Part shown: piece after piece, positions 42,238-51,929 of the stretch | Position numbering within the stretch: position 1 is the stretch's first letter | How the letters are laid out: every line of letters begins with the position of its first letter | From: Bacteroidales bacterium | Lineage (GTDB): Bacteria; Bacteroidota; Bacteroidia; Bacteroidales; ML635J-15 | Assembly: GCA_017617125.1 (NCBI GenBank) | Contig: JAFZWY010000044.1 | Coordinates: 43,988 to 107,987 of the forward strand | Reading direction: 5' to 3' | DNA length: 64,000 nucleotides | The notes under the pieces: model-generated | The model's input: only the letters and a program-made list of their open reading frames with translations | Told to the model about the DNA's origin: nothing | The model's database searches: none | Made by a program: the position numbers and the translations under genes

Positions 42238-45200
42238 TTATCTGATTAATGTCACATTTCCGCGGTGCTCGTATTTCTCTCCGTTTATGCACTTGGTTTT
42301 CAGCCAGAAAACATACACGTCGGGAGCAAGGCGTTTGTCTTTGTATGTCCCGTCCCATCCGTCGGAGCGGATGTTGTCGGTTTCGTAAACTATGCTTCCC
42401 CAGCGGTCGTAGACTGCAAAGTATAGTTCGGTTACAATGGCGTCGGGGTAGAACGGACGGAAATAGTCGTTCTGTCCGTCGCCGTTGGGGGTAAACGCAT
42501 TGGGAACAAATATGTACGGGTCACCGCAGATAACTTCCTTCACAATTACCGAAATAGTATCGTAGACTACGCAGTTGTTGGTGTCGTGGAACTCAACTAT
42601 GAATGTTGTGTTCTCCGACGGGTGAGCAATGGGGTTGTAGGCTGTGTCGCTGTTGAGTACCTCCCCGTTGTCCCAGACGAATGTGCCTGGCGATGAGGTT
42701 TCTGCCACAAGTCTGACATATTCGCCACGGTATATTACGTTCGAGCTTATAGTAGCGTGGAGTTCAGGGATATGTCTTAAATTGTGAATTTCGTAATCTT
42801 CTGTTAGCGAACATCCGTTGTTGTCGGAAACTGTGAGCGAATACTCTCCGCTGCAAAGATGTCCAATTGCTTTTGTTGTACTTGAGTTCGACCATCTGTA
42901 TGTGTAAGGCTGAACACCACCGACTACAATGGCATCGATGTATCCGTTGCAGTTGTTGTCGCATATCTGGTCGCCGATCTCGTGTCTAAGAATAAGAGTG
43001 TCAGGTTCTGTAATAGATATATGTGCGTTTGCGGTACATCCGTGGCTGTCGGTTGCCGAAATGGAATAACTTCCCGCAGGTACTTCGATATGTGTGTTGG
43101 TTGTTTCTCCGGTCGACCATATGAAAGAGTAGGGCGAGGTTCCTCCGTAAATTATTGAATTTAAAGTGGAAATGCCTCCATGACACATTATGGGCGAAGT
43201 TTCGGAAATCTGAACTACAAGTACTGGTGGCTCGTTTATGTCGGCAAACTGGTGCGATACGCAGTTGTCGGCATCGACAACGGTGACGGTGTATCGTCCT
43301 GCGCAAAGTCCCAGTATTTCTGTGCTATGTGCTCCGTTCGACCAGTTGTATGTGTAGGGCGAGGTTCCTCCGCTTGCCGAGATTCTTATTGCACCGTCGC
43401 AGAATCCGTTGCATGATACATGAGTTATAGATTCTGTCTGCGATGCCAGTGAGCCGGGTGCTGGCATATTTATTGAGGCAGAAGCGGTACAGCCGTTGCT
43501 GTCGGTTACGGTTACTATGTTGTTTCCGACAAGGCATTGGTCGTTTGTGGATGTCGTATAGTTGTTAGTATTCCAATGATAGGTGTAGCCTGGTGTGCCT
43601 CCAGTTGCGTTTGCTGTTGCCGAGCCATAGCCTACGCCATCGCATATCGGTTCTTGAATATTGGTGAAAGTAATATTTATGGCAGGCGGTTGTGTTATTG
43701 TGGCACCGTTGGTTGTCGTGCATGAATTGCCGTCGGTCACAGTTACTTGATATCCTCCAGCACATAGTCCTGTGGCTGTCTGTGTGGTTTGTCCGTTGCT
43801 CCACAAGTAGCTAAATGGTTCTATGCCCGTAGGATTGATTGTTGCAGAACCTTCGCAACTGCCGTAGCAGATGTTGTTGACTATGCTTCCGATTATGCTT
43901 CCGATGTTGTCTATTGTAACCTCGACCTGGTCGGTCGTTGTGCAGCCCATCTGGTTGGTTATGGTTACTGTGTATGTGGTTGAGGCTGTAGGTGCTACTG
44001 TCGGTGAATTAGTGTCTGCTCCGCTTATTATTCCTGCGCCTTGCCACTGGTAGTTGAGGTTGTCGCTGCTGTTGTTGGTAACGGTGAGTTGCGTTGTTGC
44101 GCCAGGGCAGATAATTTGCGATGGGGTGAGGCTATAGTTGAACCTATGTATTGTAACGTGTACCTGGTCCATGGCGTAGGTGTTGCATTCCGATTCACGC
44201 ACTCTGACATAATAGGTAAAGCTGTTTTCTGGGAATACTGTCACTGTTTGTTCCGTGGAGAATATAGTGGTGAAATTGTTGTCGTATGCCCATTCCCATG
44301 CTACGGCGTTTCCTGTGGGGAAAACCTGTAGTGTTGCGCTGCCACCGGGACAAATTGTTGTGTCGTTGGAGGTGCTTAGGCCTACTACTGGAGTTATTAC
44401 ATTTACGGTTTGTGTTACGGTGTCGTTACAAACTCCATGTGCGACAAGCGTATAAGTTGTCGTTTGTGTAGGTGTTACACTCGGATTTTGAATGTTCGGG
44501 TTGCTGAATCCGCTTCCTTGTATCCATTCGAAGGTTGTTCCGTCGGGATAATCTGTTGCTGGGCCGATTATTACGCTTTCGCTAGGGCAACTTGTTATGT
44601 CGTCGAGGGTTGACGGTACAGGCGAAACTACTGTTACGCTTCGTCTTATGGTGTCGGTCATGTTACAACTCGACGGGTCGTAGGCTATTAGTGTTACAGT
44701 ATATGTGCCACCAGTGGAGTATGTATGCGACGGATTAGTAAGCGTCGATGTTGTGCCGTCACCGAAATTCCATAGGAATGAACTTCCCTGCGAGGTGTTT
44801 TCGAACTGCACGTTGTATGGTGCACAGCCTGCCGGTACCGGGTTGAAGTTGGCTTCGGCGAGGTTCTCTATTATTCGAATCTTGAATACTGCGTTGTTGC
44901 AGTTCGATGCGTTGTTGCTTGCCGACCATACGTCCGACGGACTTGTTGGGAACATCTGGCATCCGCCGCAACTTGCACATACCGATTGTATTATATGTCC
45001 TTTCTTGTCGAAACGGCTGGTGCCGCCGTCGACGTGGTCGCGGCCCGATGAACCACAACTCGTGTAGCGAAGTTCGCCGAAGAATGTTGCGTATTCCAAT
45101 GCGCTGACATCTTCGTTGAGCACAAGTACGTAGAAGTCCATTCCATCGGTGGTGTCCTGCAGTGCATCAGGTGTTACCTGCATGTTCTTGGTGCCAAATT

Positions 45201-47253
45201 CCTGGTCCCATGTGTAGTAGTGAGCTTGTGCATCATAGTAATTGAAAGGCCATTCTCGTCCCCATCCAGAAAGGTAGACTCGGTTGCATACGTCAACAGC
45301 AAATGCGGTTATCGAGATGTTTGGCTTGCCGGTGTTGGTGCCGAATTGGGTGGACCATTCAACCGTTGTTAAGTCGTTGTCGAACTTTGTAATGAACTGG
45401 CCGCTGTTTGCCACATAGTAGCCTGCGTTTTGTACGAGAGCCGTTCCTCCGCATTTTGTTTGCCCGCAGATATATGCTTTGTTGTTGTGGTCGGTGCGGA
45501 CGAAATAGGCGTTGTCGTAAGACGGAGAGCCGAAAAACGATGATGTGAGCAGGAAGGTGCCGTTGGGTGCAATCTTTGCAACGAAGGCATCGGTGCTACC
45601 ACCGTTGTAGGTCGTGTTGTAGGCGTTGGCGGTCGTGGGGTAGTCGGTCGATGTTGTTCCTCCTGTTACAAATACGTTTTCGTCGTTGTCGAGCGAGATG
45701 CTGAAAATTGCATCGTCTTGTGTGCCACCAAGGTACGAACTCCATGCCAGTTGCGACAAGTCGGGACTAAGTGCGAACACAACGCCATCTTGTTTGCCGC
45801 CAGCCACAGGTTGGAAGCCTTCGTTTATGCCCGATGGAAAATCTGACGAGAATGTGTTTGTACCAACGTAAATGAACGATTTGCTGCTTACAACCACCTC
45901 GCCGCGGGCACCATCGCCATAATTGTAGTACAGAGAGTCGTTGCCGTGCATTTCCACGTAGTTTACACCGGTTGTCGGGTCAGGCTGTGTGTACGATGCC
46001 TTGAAGTTAAGTCCATCGTTGCCGCTTCCACCGACATATGTGCTACCTATAAGTTGAGAGCCATCTTCTGAAAGTTTCGATACGAAAATGTCGACGCCGT
46101 TATGGAAACCGATTACGTTGTCGTAGGTTACGCTTGTGCCTCCATTGAATGTACGGTCGTATGCGTTTGTCGTTGTAGGGAAGTCGGGAGAACCGGTGGT
46201 TCCCATTATTACGAGCTGGTTGCTTTCGGTTGCGACAAGGCTGTGAGGCATTTCCTGTCCGTTGTGTCCGCCGAGATATGTAGCGTATATCCTGTTGGTG
46301 CCTGTTGCATTGTACTTGATAATGCCAATGTCGCAGCCTTCGAGGTAGCTGGTTGCATTATCGGCCCATGGTGTGCCGCCCGCGTATGTAACCTGATATG
46401 CGCCTGTTGATGTCGGATAGCCTGTGGAAAACACTATGCCACCAGAAAAAACATTGTCGTTGTAGTCGTAGGTGGCGGTAAATCCCCAGTTGTCACCAGT
46501 TGAGCCTGTGTATGTCGAGAATACCAGCGACGGGTCGATTATCAGGTCTCGTGTTTTGTCGTAATTTTCGGAAATCTTGTAGCCGACAACATTTTTACGA
46601 ACGACATATTCGCAGGCAATGTTTATGGTATCGCCGTTGACAATCTGGTATACTTTCGGTGTGTACTCCATTATGTCGCGGATGGAAGTGTGTGCAATCA
46701 GCACACCGTCCTGCACTTCGATTCCGTCGGTTCCGACGTATTCGAGCAGTATGTCCTTGTAGTTTCCGTCGGGGTGGACGACAAAGTCGTATTTCATGCC
46801 ACGCGAATCGGACATGTAGTGTATGTCGATGCCGTTGTATATGCCTCTATAGTCGACGTTGCGGAACTTGCGCACATGCGAGGCCCATTTCGATTCGTCG
46901 CTGCCGATGAAATAGTTGCAGTAGTCGAGAGTGGTGTTGTTGCTTGTTATGTCGCTTGGCGTCTTAGAGTTGCGGAAGATAATCTTGTAGGCATGTCCGC
47001 GTCCGACGGCATTTTCGTCGTGCCATTCATACTCGTCGTGAGCATGAGAGTGGTGTCCCATCTTGATGTCGGTAATGTTGAACGAGATTCCGTGGTCTTC
47101 GAGAAACAGTGCACCGTCGTTCAATTCCATCTTGAAATTCACGTTCTCGTGCCATTGCCCCTTGTTTTCAATAAATTCGTACTGGGCGAACAAGTGTTTG
47201 CCCGACAAAGTTATTGTAAGGATTAAGAGTATTAATATGTATTTTCGTATCAT
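42238..47253 (-). CDS. Giant secreted SBBP/PKD protein with gliding-motility-type C-terminal domain
   Basis: A 1671-residue secreted protein. Signal peptide about 1-24 (LILLILTITLSG...LFAQ). The start YEFIENKGQWHENVNFKMEL is typical of a family of large Bacteroidota surface proteins. About 230-780 contains beta-propeller (SBBP) repeats (YSTYLGG, DAFVAKIAPNG). A PKD domain follows (VQFENTSQGSSFLWNFGDGTTS), then a series of SprB-like repeats (GGTPGYTYHWN, GGTSPYTYNWSNGA, GGVQPYTYRWSN). The C-terminus (IFVPNAFTPNGDGQNDYFRP... to the end) is a type B T9SS/gliding-associated domain. The ATG at 47253 is chosen at the signal peptide. A surface or adhesion role is likely (inference). Confidence 0.9.
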   Translation of the reverse strand: MIRKYILILLILTITLSGKHLFAQYEFIENKGQWHENVNFKMELNDGALFLEDHGISFNITDIKMGHHSHAHDEYEWHDENAVGRGHAYKIIFRNSKTPSDITSNNTTLDYCNYFIGSDESKWASHVRKFRNVDYRGIYNGIDIHYMSDSRGMKYDFVVHPDGNYKDILLEYVGTDGIEVQDGVLIAHTSIRDIMEYTPKVYQIVNGDTINIACEYVVRKNVVGYKISENYDKTRDLIIDPSLVFSTYTGSTGDNWGFTATYDYNDNVFSGGIVFSTGYPTSTGAYQVTYAGGTPWADNATSYLEGCDIGIIKYNATGTNRIYATYLGGHNGQEMPHSLVATESNQLVIMGTTGSPDFPTTTNAYDRTFNGGTSVTYDNVIGFHNGVDIFVSKLSEDGSQLIGSTYVGGSGNDGLNFKASYTQPDPTTGVNYVEMHGNDSLYYNYGDGARGEVVVSSKSFIYVGTNTFSSDFPSGINEGFQPVAGGKQDGVVFALSPDLSQLAWSSYLGGTQDDAIFSISLDNDENVFVTGGTTSTDYPTTANAYNTTYNGGSTDAFVAKIAPNGTFLLTSSFFGSPSYDNAYFVRTDHNNKAYICGQTKCGGTALVQNAGYYVANSGQFITKFDNDLTTVEWSTQFGTNTGKPNISITAFAVDVCNRVYLSGWGREWPFNYYDAQAHYYTWDQEFGTKNMQVTPDALQDTTDGMDFYVLVLNEDVSALEYATFFGELRYTSCGSSGRDHVDGGTSRFDKKGHIIQSVCASCGGCQMFPTSPSDVWSASNNASNCNNAVFKIRIIENLAEANFNPVPAGCAPYNVQFENTSQGSSFLWNFGDGTTSTLTNPSHTYSTGGTYTVTLIAYDPSSCNMTDTIRRSVTVVSPVPSTLDDITSCPSESVIIGPATDYPDGTTFEWIQGSGFSNPNIQNPSVTPTQTTTYTLVAHGVCNDTVTQTVNVITPVVGLSTSNDTTICPGGSATLQVFPTGNAVAWEWAYDNNFTTIFSTEQTVTVFPENSFTYYVRVRESECNTYAMDQVHVTIHRFNYSLTPSQIICPGATTQLTVTNNSSDNLNYQWQGAGIISGADTNSPTVAPTASTTYTVTITNQMGCTTTDQVEVTIDNIGSIIGSIVNNICYGSCEGSATINPTGIEPFSYLWSNGQTTQTATGLCAGGYQVTVTDGNSCTTTNGATITQPPAINITFTNIQEPICDGVGYGSATANATGGTPGYTYHWNTNNYTTSTNDQCLVGNNIVTVTDSNGCTASASINMPAPGSLASQTESITHVSCNGFCDGAIRISASGGTSPYTYNWSNGAHSTEILGLCAGRYTVTVVDADNCVSHQFADINEPPVLVVQISETSPIMCHGGISTLNSIIYGGTSPYSFIWSTGETTNTHIEVPAGSYSISATDSHGCTANAHISITEPDTLILRHEIGDQICDNNCNGYIDAIVVGGVQPYTYRWSNSSTTKAIGHLCSGEYSLTVSDNNGCSLTEDYEIHNLRHIPELHATISSNVIYRGEYVRLVAETSSPGTFVWDNGEVLNSDTAYNPIAHPSENTTFIVEFHDTNNCVVYDTISVIVKEVICGDPYIFVPNAFTPNGDGQNDYFRPFYPDAIVTELYFAVYDRWGSIVYETDNIRSDGWDGTYKDKRLAPDVYVFWLKTKCINGEKYEHRGNVTLIR

Positions 47254-47372
47254 CAAAAAGTGCTCTGTAAAAAATCGGTTAAAGGTAATGAATTTTATTT
47301 GAATAGAAGAAGAAAAATGAAAAAGATTTGAAAAAATTGACAATTTGAAAATTATTGCAATCTAATAAATTG

Positions 47373-47380
47373 TATCTTTG
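47373..47380 (+). promoter_or_regulatory. -7 promoter box of the MmeI-like gene
   Basis: TATCTTTG, 38 bases upstream of the ATG at 47419. A TTTG lies at 47344-47347, a wide spacing for -33. Confidence 0.45.
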
Positions 47381-47418
47381 TGGTCGATATTTGACAATAG
47401 TAAACCAACAAGACTAGG

Positions 47419-50346
47419 ATGAAAACCGAAAAACAACAGGCAAAAGCTGCTGCAGATTTTTCACAGAGGTGGAAAGGTAAAGGTTATGAGAAAGGAGAAT
47501 CTCAACTATTTTGGACTGAACTTTTGACAGAGGTCTTTGATGTTGATAATCCGAGCGAGTTTATCCGTTACGAGGAGCAGGTAAAAGTTGACAAGACCAA
47601 TTTCATTGATGGGCATATTCCTGCGACAAAGGTGCTTATTGAGCAAAAATCATTAGGTAAGGATTTGCGTAAAGGCTCGGTGCAGAGCGACGGCTCTGTT
47701 TTAAATCCTTTCCAGCAGGCAAAACGCTATGTCGCCAATATGCCGCTTTCGCAACATCCACGTTGGGTTGTCACTTGCAATTTTGCCGAGTTTCTTGTCT
47801 ATGATATGGAACAGCCTAATTGCGAGCCGGAGCAGATTCTTCTTGAAAATTTGGGCAAGGAGTATTACCGACTGCGTTTTCTTGTTGATGTCCGTAGCGA
47901 GCATCTTACACGCGAGATGGAAGTCTCGATGAAGGCTGGCGAAATTGTAGGAGTGATTTATGATGCCTTGCTTAAGCAATATGGTGACAATTCACCGGAA
48001 ACATTGCGGTGGCTAAATATTCTCTGTGTTCGTCTTGTGTTCTGTCTGTATGCCGAGGATGCGGGAGTTTTTACACGCGACCAATTCCACGATTATCTGG
48101 TTCATTATGAAGCTGACGATATACGCAATGCCTTGATCCGTTTGTTCGAAGTACTGAATACGCCATTGGACAAGCGTAGCAAATATATGAAAGACGATTT
48201 GAAAGCATTCCCATATACCAATGGTGGATTGTTTGAAGGAGAAATTGAAATTCCGCAGTTTACAGATGAGCTGAAACATATATTGTTGCAGAATGCCAGC
48301 CTCGATTTTGACTGGAGCGAGATTTCTCCGACAATATTCGGTGCTGTTTTTGAATCGACTTTGAACCCCGATACCCGTCGTAGCGGAGGTATGCACTACA
48401 CTTCCATCGAGAATATACATAAGGTAATCGATCCATTGTTTCTCAATGACTTGCGGAGTGAGTTGGATGTTATTTTGGAAGAAAAAGTTGAGAAGCAGAG
48501 GCAGAAGAAACTTTTGCAGTATCAAGACAAGTTGGCATCGTTGAAGTTTCTTGATCCAGCATGTGGTAGTGGTAATTTCCTGACTGAAACATATTTGTCG
48601 CTGCGAAGATTGGAAAATGAAACTATTCGAGAACGTTATCATGGGCAAATGATAATGGGTGAGTTTCTTAATCCAATAAAAGTTTCCATCCATCAGTTTT
48701 ATGGCATTGAAATCAATGATTTCGCCGTAACGGTAGCAACTACAGCACTCTGGATTTCCGAAGCGCAGATGCTGGCGGAAACAGAGAAGATTGTGCGGCA
48801 CGATATTGATTTTTTGCCGCTGAAAAGTTATGCCAACATAAAAGAAGGCAATGCGTTGCGCCTTTCGTGGACAGAGTGGGAGACCGACGAGCAAAATCCT
48901 ATTGTAATAGCGAAAAAATCGAATATTTATCCAATTAGTGAATCTAAAATGGATGTAGTCGCAGAGCCTGTTGTGAAATATGATGAAGTTGACATTTACA
49001 GTGAAAATATAAACATACGTGCTACAGCACTGAAGCCGCAGACTTATCATGTTGATTTCGATTATATCATGGGAAATCCGCCGTTTGTGGGATTTACATA
49101 TCAAACAAAAGAACAAAAAGAAGATTTGCATCAAATTTCAAAAGATATAGCGAATAATATTGATTATGTTGCAGGCTGGTATTTCAAAGCGTCATTGTTG
49201 ATGAAAGGAACAAATACTAAAGCGGCCCTTGTTTCAACTAACAGTATAACACAAGGAGAGCAAGTGGCTGTTTTGTGGAAACCTCTGTTTGAAAAATATA
49301 ATATTCGTATAGATTTTGCATGGCGAACTTTCCGTTGGGATTCAGAGAGTGCAGAGAAGGCTCATGTTCATTGTGTGATTATCGGTTTTTCAAATATAGA
49401 CTCTGAGCAAAAACAGAAAATTATTTATGATGAAAGCGGAAATAAGATTATAGTAAATGGCATAAACGGCTATCTTTTGGATGCACCATGCATTTGGATT
49501 GAAAATCATTCAAAGCCTTTGAGCAGCTCTCCAATATTGTTAAATGGAGGAAAGCCAACTGAGGGAGGAAATCTGATTCTAACAAATGAGGAAAAAATGG
49601 AATATGTAAAGATAGAACCGCAAGGTGAAAAATTTTTACGACCATTTATGATGGGGAAAGATTTTATAAACAGAAAGCCTCGTTGGTGTTTTTGGCTTGT
49701 TGGGGCAAATCCTGCAGAGCTTCGCAAATGTCCGATTCTGCTTAAGCGCATTGAAGCTGTTAGAGATTTCCGTCTTAGCAGTGCAAAAGCTGCAACTAGA
49801 AAAAAAGCAGAAACACCGACTTTGTTTGATGAAGTTCGAGAATGTAAAAATGATTATGTTGCAATTCCAAAAGTTTCTTCGGAGCAAAGACGTTATATTC
49901 CTATGGAATTTCTTTCAAAGGATATAATTCCAGGTGATAAACTTTTTATGTTGCCAGATTCTTCGCAATACCATTTTGGTGTTCTTACAAGCAATGTCCA
50001 CATGGCATGGATGCGAGCTGTTTGTGGACGTCTTGAAATGCGATATAGTTACTCGAACACAATAGTTTATAACAACTTCCCATGGCCATCACCGACAGAA
50101 GCTCAGAAGGCAAAAATAGAACAGACCGCACAGGCTATTCTCGATGCTCGGGCAAAATATCCAGAATCCTCTTTGGCAGACCTTTACGATGAGCGTTCAA
50201 TGCCGCCAGAGCTTCGTAAGGCTCATCAGGACAACGACCGTGCTGTAATGCAGGCATACGGTTTCCCGGTAAAGTCATCGTTTACGGAGAGTATGTGTGT
50301 AGCAGAATTGTTCAAAATGTATCAAGACCTGACAAAACAGCGATAA
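47419..50346 (+). CDS. Type IIL (MmeI-like) fused restriction endonuclease-methyltransferase
   Basis: A 975-residue single-chain restriction-modification enzyme. N-terminal PD-(D/E)xK nuclease: Asp64, Glu75, Lys77 (FIDG...LIEQK). A helical connector follows (about 160-360). The gamma-class N6-adenine methyltransferase has motif I DPACGSGNF starting at residue 379 and NPPF starting at residue 553. The C-terminal ~300 residues form the target-recognition domain. All catalytic motifs look intact. In this family one domain sets both cutting and methylation specificity, so no partner gene is needed. It is somewhat AT-richer than the following genes, consistent with recent transfer. Target sequence unknown. 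Confidence 0.9.
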   Translation: MKTEKQQAKAAADFSQRWKGKGYEKGESQLFWTELLTEVFDVDNPSEFIRYEEQVKVDKTNFIDGHIPATKVLIEQKSLGKDLRKGSVQSDGSVLNPFQQAKRYVANMPLSQHPRWVVTCNFAEFLVYDMEQPNCEPEQILLENLGKEYYRLRFLVDVRSEHLTREMEVSMKAGEIVGVIYDALLKQYGDNSPETLRWLNILCVRLVFCLYAEDAGVFTRDQFHDYLVHYEADDIRNALIRLFEVLNTPLDKRSKYMKDDLKAFPYTNGGLFEGEIEIPQFTDELKHILLQNASLDFDWSEISPTIFGAVFESTLNPDTRRSGGMHYTSIENIHKVIDPLFLNDLRSELDVILEEKVEKQRQKKLLQYQDKLASLKFLDPACGSGNFLTETYLSLRRLENETIRERYHGQMIMGEFLNPIKVSIHQFYGIEINDFAVTVATTALWISEAQMLAETEKIVRHDIDFLPLKSYANIKEGNALRLSWTEWETDEQNPIVIAKKSNIYPISESKMDVVAEPVVKYDEVDIYSENINIRATALKPQTYHVDFDYIMGNPPFVGFTYQTKEQKEDLHQISKDIANNIDYVAGWYFKASLLMKGTNTKAALVSTNSITQGEQVAVLWKPLFEKYNIRIDFAWRTFRWDSESAEKAHVHCVIIGFSNIDSEQKQKIIYDESGNKIIVNGINGYLLDAPCIWIENHSKPLSSSPILLNGGKPTEGGNLILTNEEKMEYVKIEPQGEKFLRPFMMGKDFINRKPRWCFWLVGANPAELRKCPILLKRIEAVRDFRLSSAKAATRKKAETPTLFDEVRECKNDYVAIPKVSSEQRRYIPMEFLSKDIIPGDKLFMLPDSSQYHFGVLTSNVHMAWMRAVCGRLEMRYSYSNTIVYNNFPWPSPTEAQKAKIEQTAQAILDARAKYPESSLADLYDERSMPPELRKAHQDNDRAVMQAYGFPVKSSFTESMCVAELFKMYQDLTKQR

Positions 50347-50387
50347 CGAATCAGCCAATCGTACCTCGTAAATCTAAAATAAAGTTG

Positions 50388-50395
50388 TATCTTTG
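50388..50395 (+). promoter_or_regulatory. -7 promoter box directly before a start codon
   Basis: TATCTTTG ends 5 bases before the ATG at 50401, so the transcript would start at or next to the start codon. Confidence 0.5.
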
Positions 50396-50400
50396 TGGCT

Positions 50401-50946
50401 ATGTTTGAATCGATAAAGACGAAATTGGCGAAACGCAGGTTGCAGAAGGCGCAGACTGGTGTGTCCAGATGTGTCCGTGCTTGCGGTTTGGAACTAGCAA
50501 ACAAGATAGGAATGCTGTACGATGCAACCGATGAGGCTCAGTTCGAGGTTGTGCGCAAGCTGCTTTTCAATCTTAAAAATCGTATTCCGGTAGTCAAGGC
50601 GTTGGGATTTGTTGATAGCGAAGAACTGGCAGATTTCCATATCCAGCCGTTAGACTTTTCGTTTTTCTGCCGCAAGGACTTGGATAAGTTGGGCTTTCCT
50701 CCCGAGGAGACTATTTCGGAATTCTGCAATACTGACTTCGATATACTGCTTTGCCTTGACATTGAGGAGAAAATTCCGCTCTCGTATGTGAAAATGCGTT
50801 CGAAGGCAGGATTTAAGGTTGGTATTTATTCGGAGTCGAATACCGATTTGCTTGACGTGATGATTAGTCTCGACGAGGAAAATTTGAGCGTTGAGGAACT
50901 TGTAAAACAGACAATGCATTATTTGGAGAATATAAAATATGAATAA
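50401..50946 (+). CDS. Conserved Bacteroidota protein (DUF6913-type)
   Basis: A 181-residue soluble protein. A basic N-terminal helix (FESIKTKLAKRRLQKAQTG) is followed by an alpha/beta domain (IGMLYDATDEAQFEVVRKLLFNLKNR, FDILLCLDIEEKIPLSYVKMRSKAGFKVGIYSE). No function is known to me; homologues are often beside dapA in this phylum. It overlaps dapA by 8 bases, so they are coupled. The ATG at 50401 is preferred over the GTG at 50395, which is part of the -7 box. Confidence 0.75.
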   Translation: MFESIKTKLAKRRLQKAQTGVSRCVRACGLELANKIGMLYDATDEAQFEVVRKLLFNLKNRIPVVKALGFVDSEELADFHIQPLDFSFFCRKDLDKLGFPPEETISEFCNTDFDILLCLDIEEKIPLSYVKMRSKAGFKVGIYSESNTDLLDVMISLDEENLSVEELVKQTMHYLENIKYE

Positions 50947-51832
50947 GTTTATTGGAACAGGTGTGGCGTTGGTTACGCCTTTTGATATTAACGGAAATGT
51001 TGACTATGTGGCATTTTCGCGTTTGCTGGCTCATGTTGTCGATGGTGGAGTCGACTATGTGCTGGTGATGGGAACTACAGGCGAAACGCCTTGTCTTTCG
51101 GCTGCCGAACGTCGTCAAGTGATTGACTTTGCAAAGAAGGAAATTGCTGGTCGTGTGCCGATTATGGTTGGAATGAGCGGAAACAATACCTCCGACCTGC
51201 TCGAAAGCATACGCAACTTCGATTTCAGCGGAATCGACGGACTTCTGACGGCATCGCCGTTCTACAACAAGCCGGTTCAGAATGGCCTGTATGCGCATTT
51301 CGCTCATGTTGCCGAAGTATCGCCTGTCCCTGTGATTCTGTACAACATCCCAGGACGTACTGGCGTTAACATTTCGCCCGAAACTATCTGCCGTCTCGCT
51401 TGCGACTTCGACAACATCGTTGCCGTAAAGGAGGCATCGGGTTCTGTTGACCAGATTATGCGCGTAGTCGAGAACAAGCCCGAACGCTTTACCGTAATTT
51501 CTGGCGACGACGGCTTGACGCTCCCGTTGATTGCTGCAGGCGTGAAGGGTGTGATATCGGTGATTGCCAATGCATTCCCACGCGACTGGTCGTCAATGGT
51601 AAAGGCAGCTCTCGATGGCGACTTCGATTCTGCAAGGGCAATACATTACAAGTATTTGCGTACCGTAAGGATGATGTTTGCCGAAGGAAATCCTGCTGGC
51701 GTAAAGGCATATCTGGCTCAGATGGGCATAATGCAGAATGTCTTGCGTCTGCCGCTGGTAAATGTCAGCGACGATTTGTATGCAAAGATTGCAGACGATA
51801 TAGAGAGGTTAAAAAAGGTTTCAGGTTTCTAA
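50939..51832 (+). CDS. dapA: 4-hydroxy-tetrahydrodipicolinate synthase
   Basis: A 297-residue TIM-barrel aldolase condensing pyruvate and aspartate semialdehyde in the lysine/diaminopimelate pathway. The Schiff-base lysine is Lys164 (VAVKEASG), the catalytic Tyr135 is in YNIPGRTG, and GTTGE (45-49) is the carboxylate loop. The length is normal. The last codons (VSGF) run into a GTTTC-type intergenic repeat, so the extreme C-terminus may have been altered by the repeat. Confidence 0.95.
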   Translation: MNKFIGTGVALVTPFDINGNVDYVAFSRLLAHVVDGGVDYVLVMGTTGETPCLSAAERRQVIDFAKKEIAGRVPIMVGMSGNNTSDLLESIRNFDFSGIDGLLTASPFYNKPVQNGLYAHFAHVAEVSPVPVILYNIPGRTGVNISPETICRLACDFDNIVAVKEASGSVDQIMRVVENKPERFTVISGDDGLTLPLIAAGVKGVISVIANAFPRDWSSMVKAALDGDFDSARAIHYKYLRTVRMMFAEGNPAGVKAYLAQMGIMQNVLRLPLVNVSDDLYAKIADDIERLKKVSGF

Positions 51833-51928
51833 GTTTCTATGTTTCTGGGTTTCAAGATTTGAAAATTTGATAATTTGAAGATTTGAGATTCAGAAAATCG
51901 TAAATCTAAAATCGTAATTCGTAAATCC
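51833..51928. repeat. Intergenic GTTTCTAAG / GATTTGAAAATTTG repeats
   Basis: GTTTCTATGTTTCTGGGTTT, then GATTTGAAAATTTGATAATTT and AAATCGTAAATCTAAAATCG units fill the dapA-mtaB gap. The first kind also occurs in the mosaic repeats A to D. Confidence 0.6.
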
Positions 51929-51929
51929 C

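Noticed and set aside
48013..49134. A 373-codon minus-strand frame opposite the MmeI-like gene
   Set aside because: Shadow of the intact restriction enzyme; the translation has no recognisable domain.
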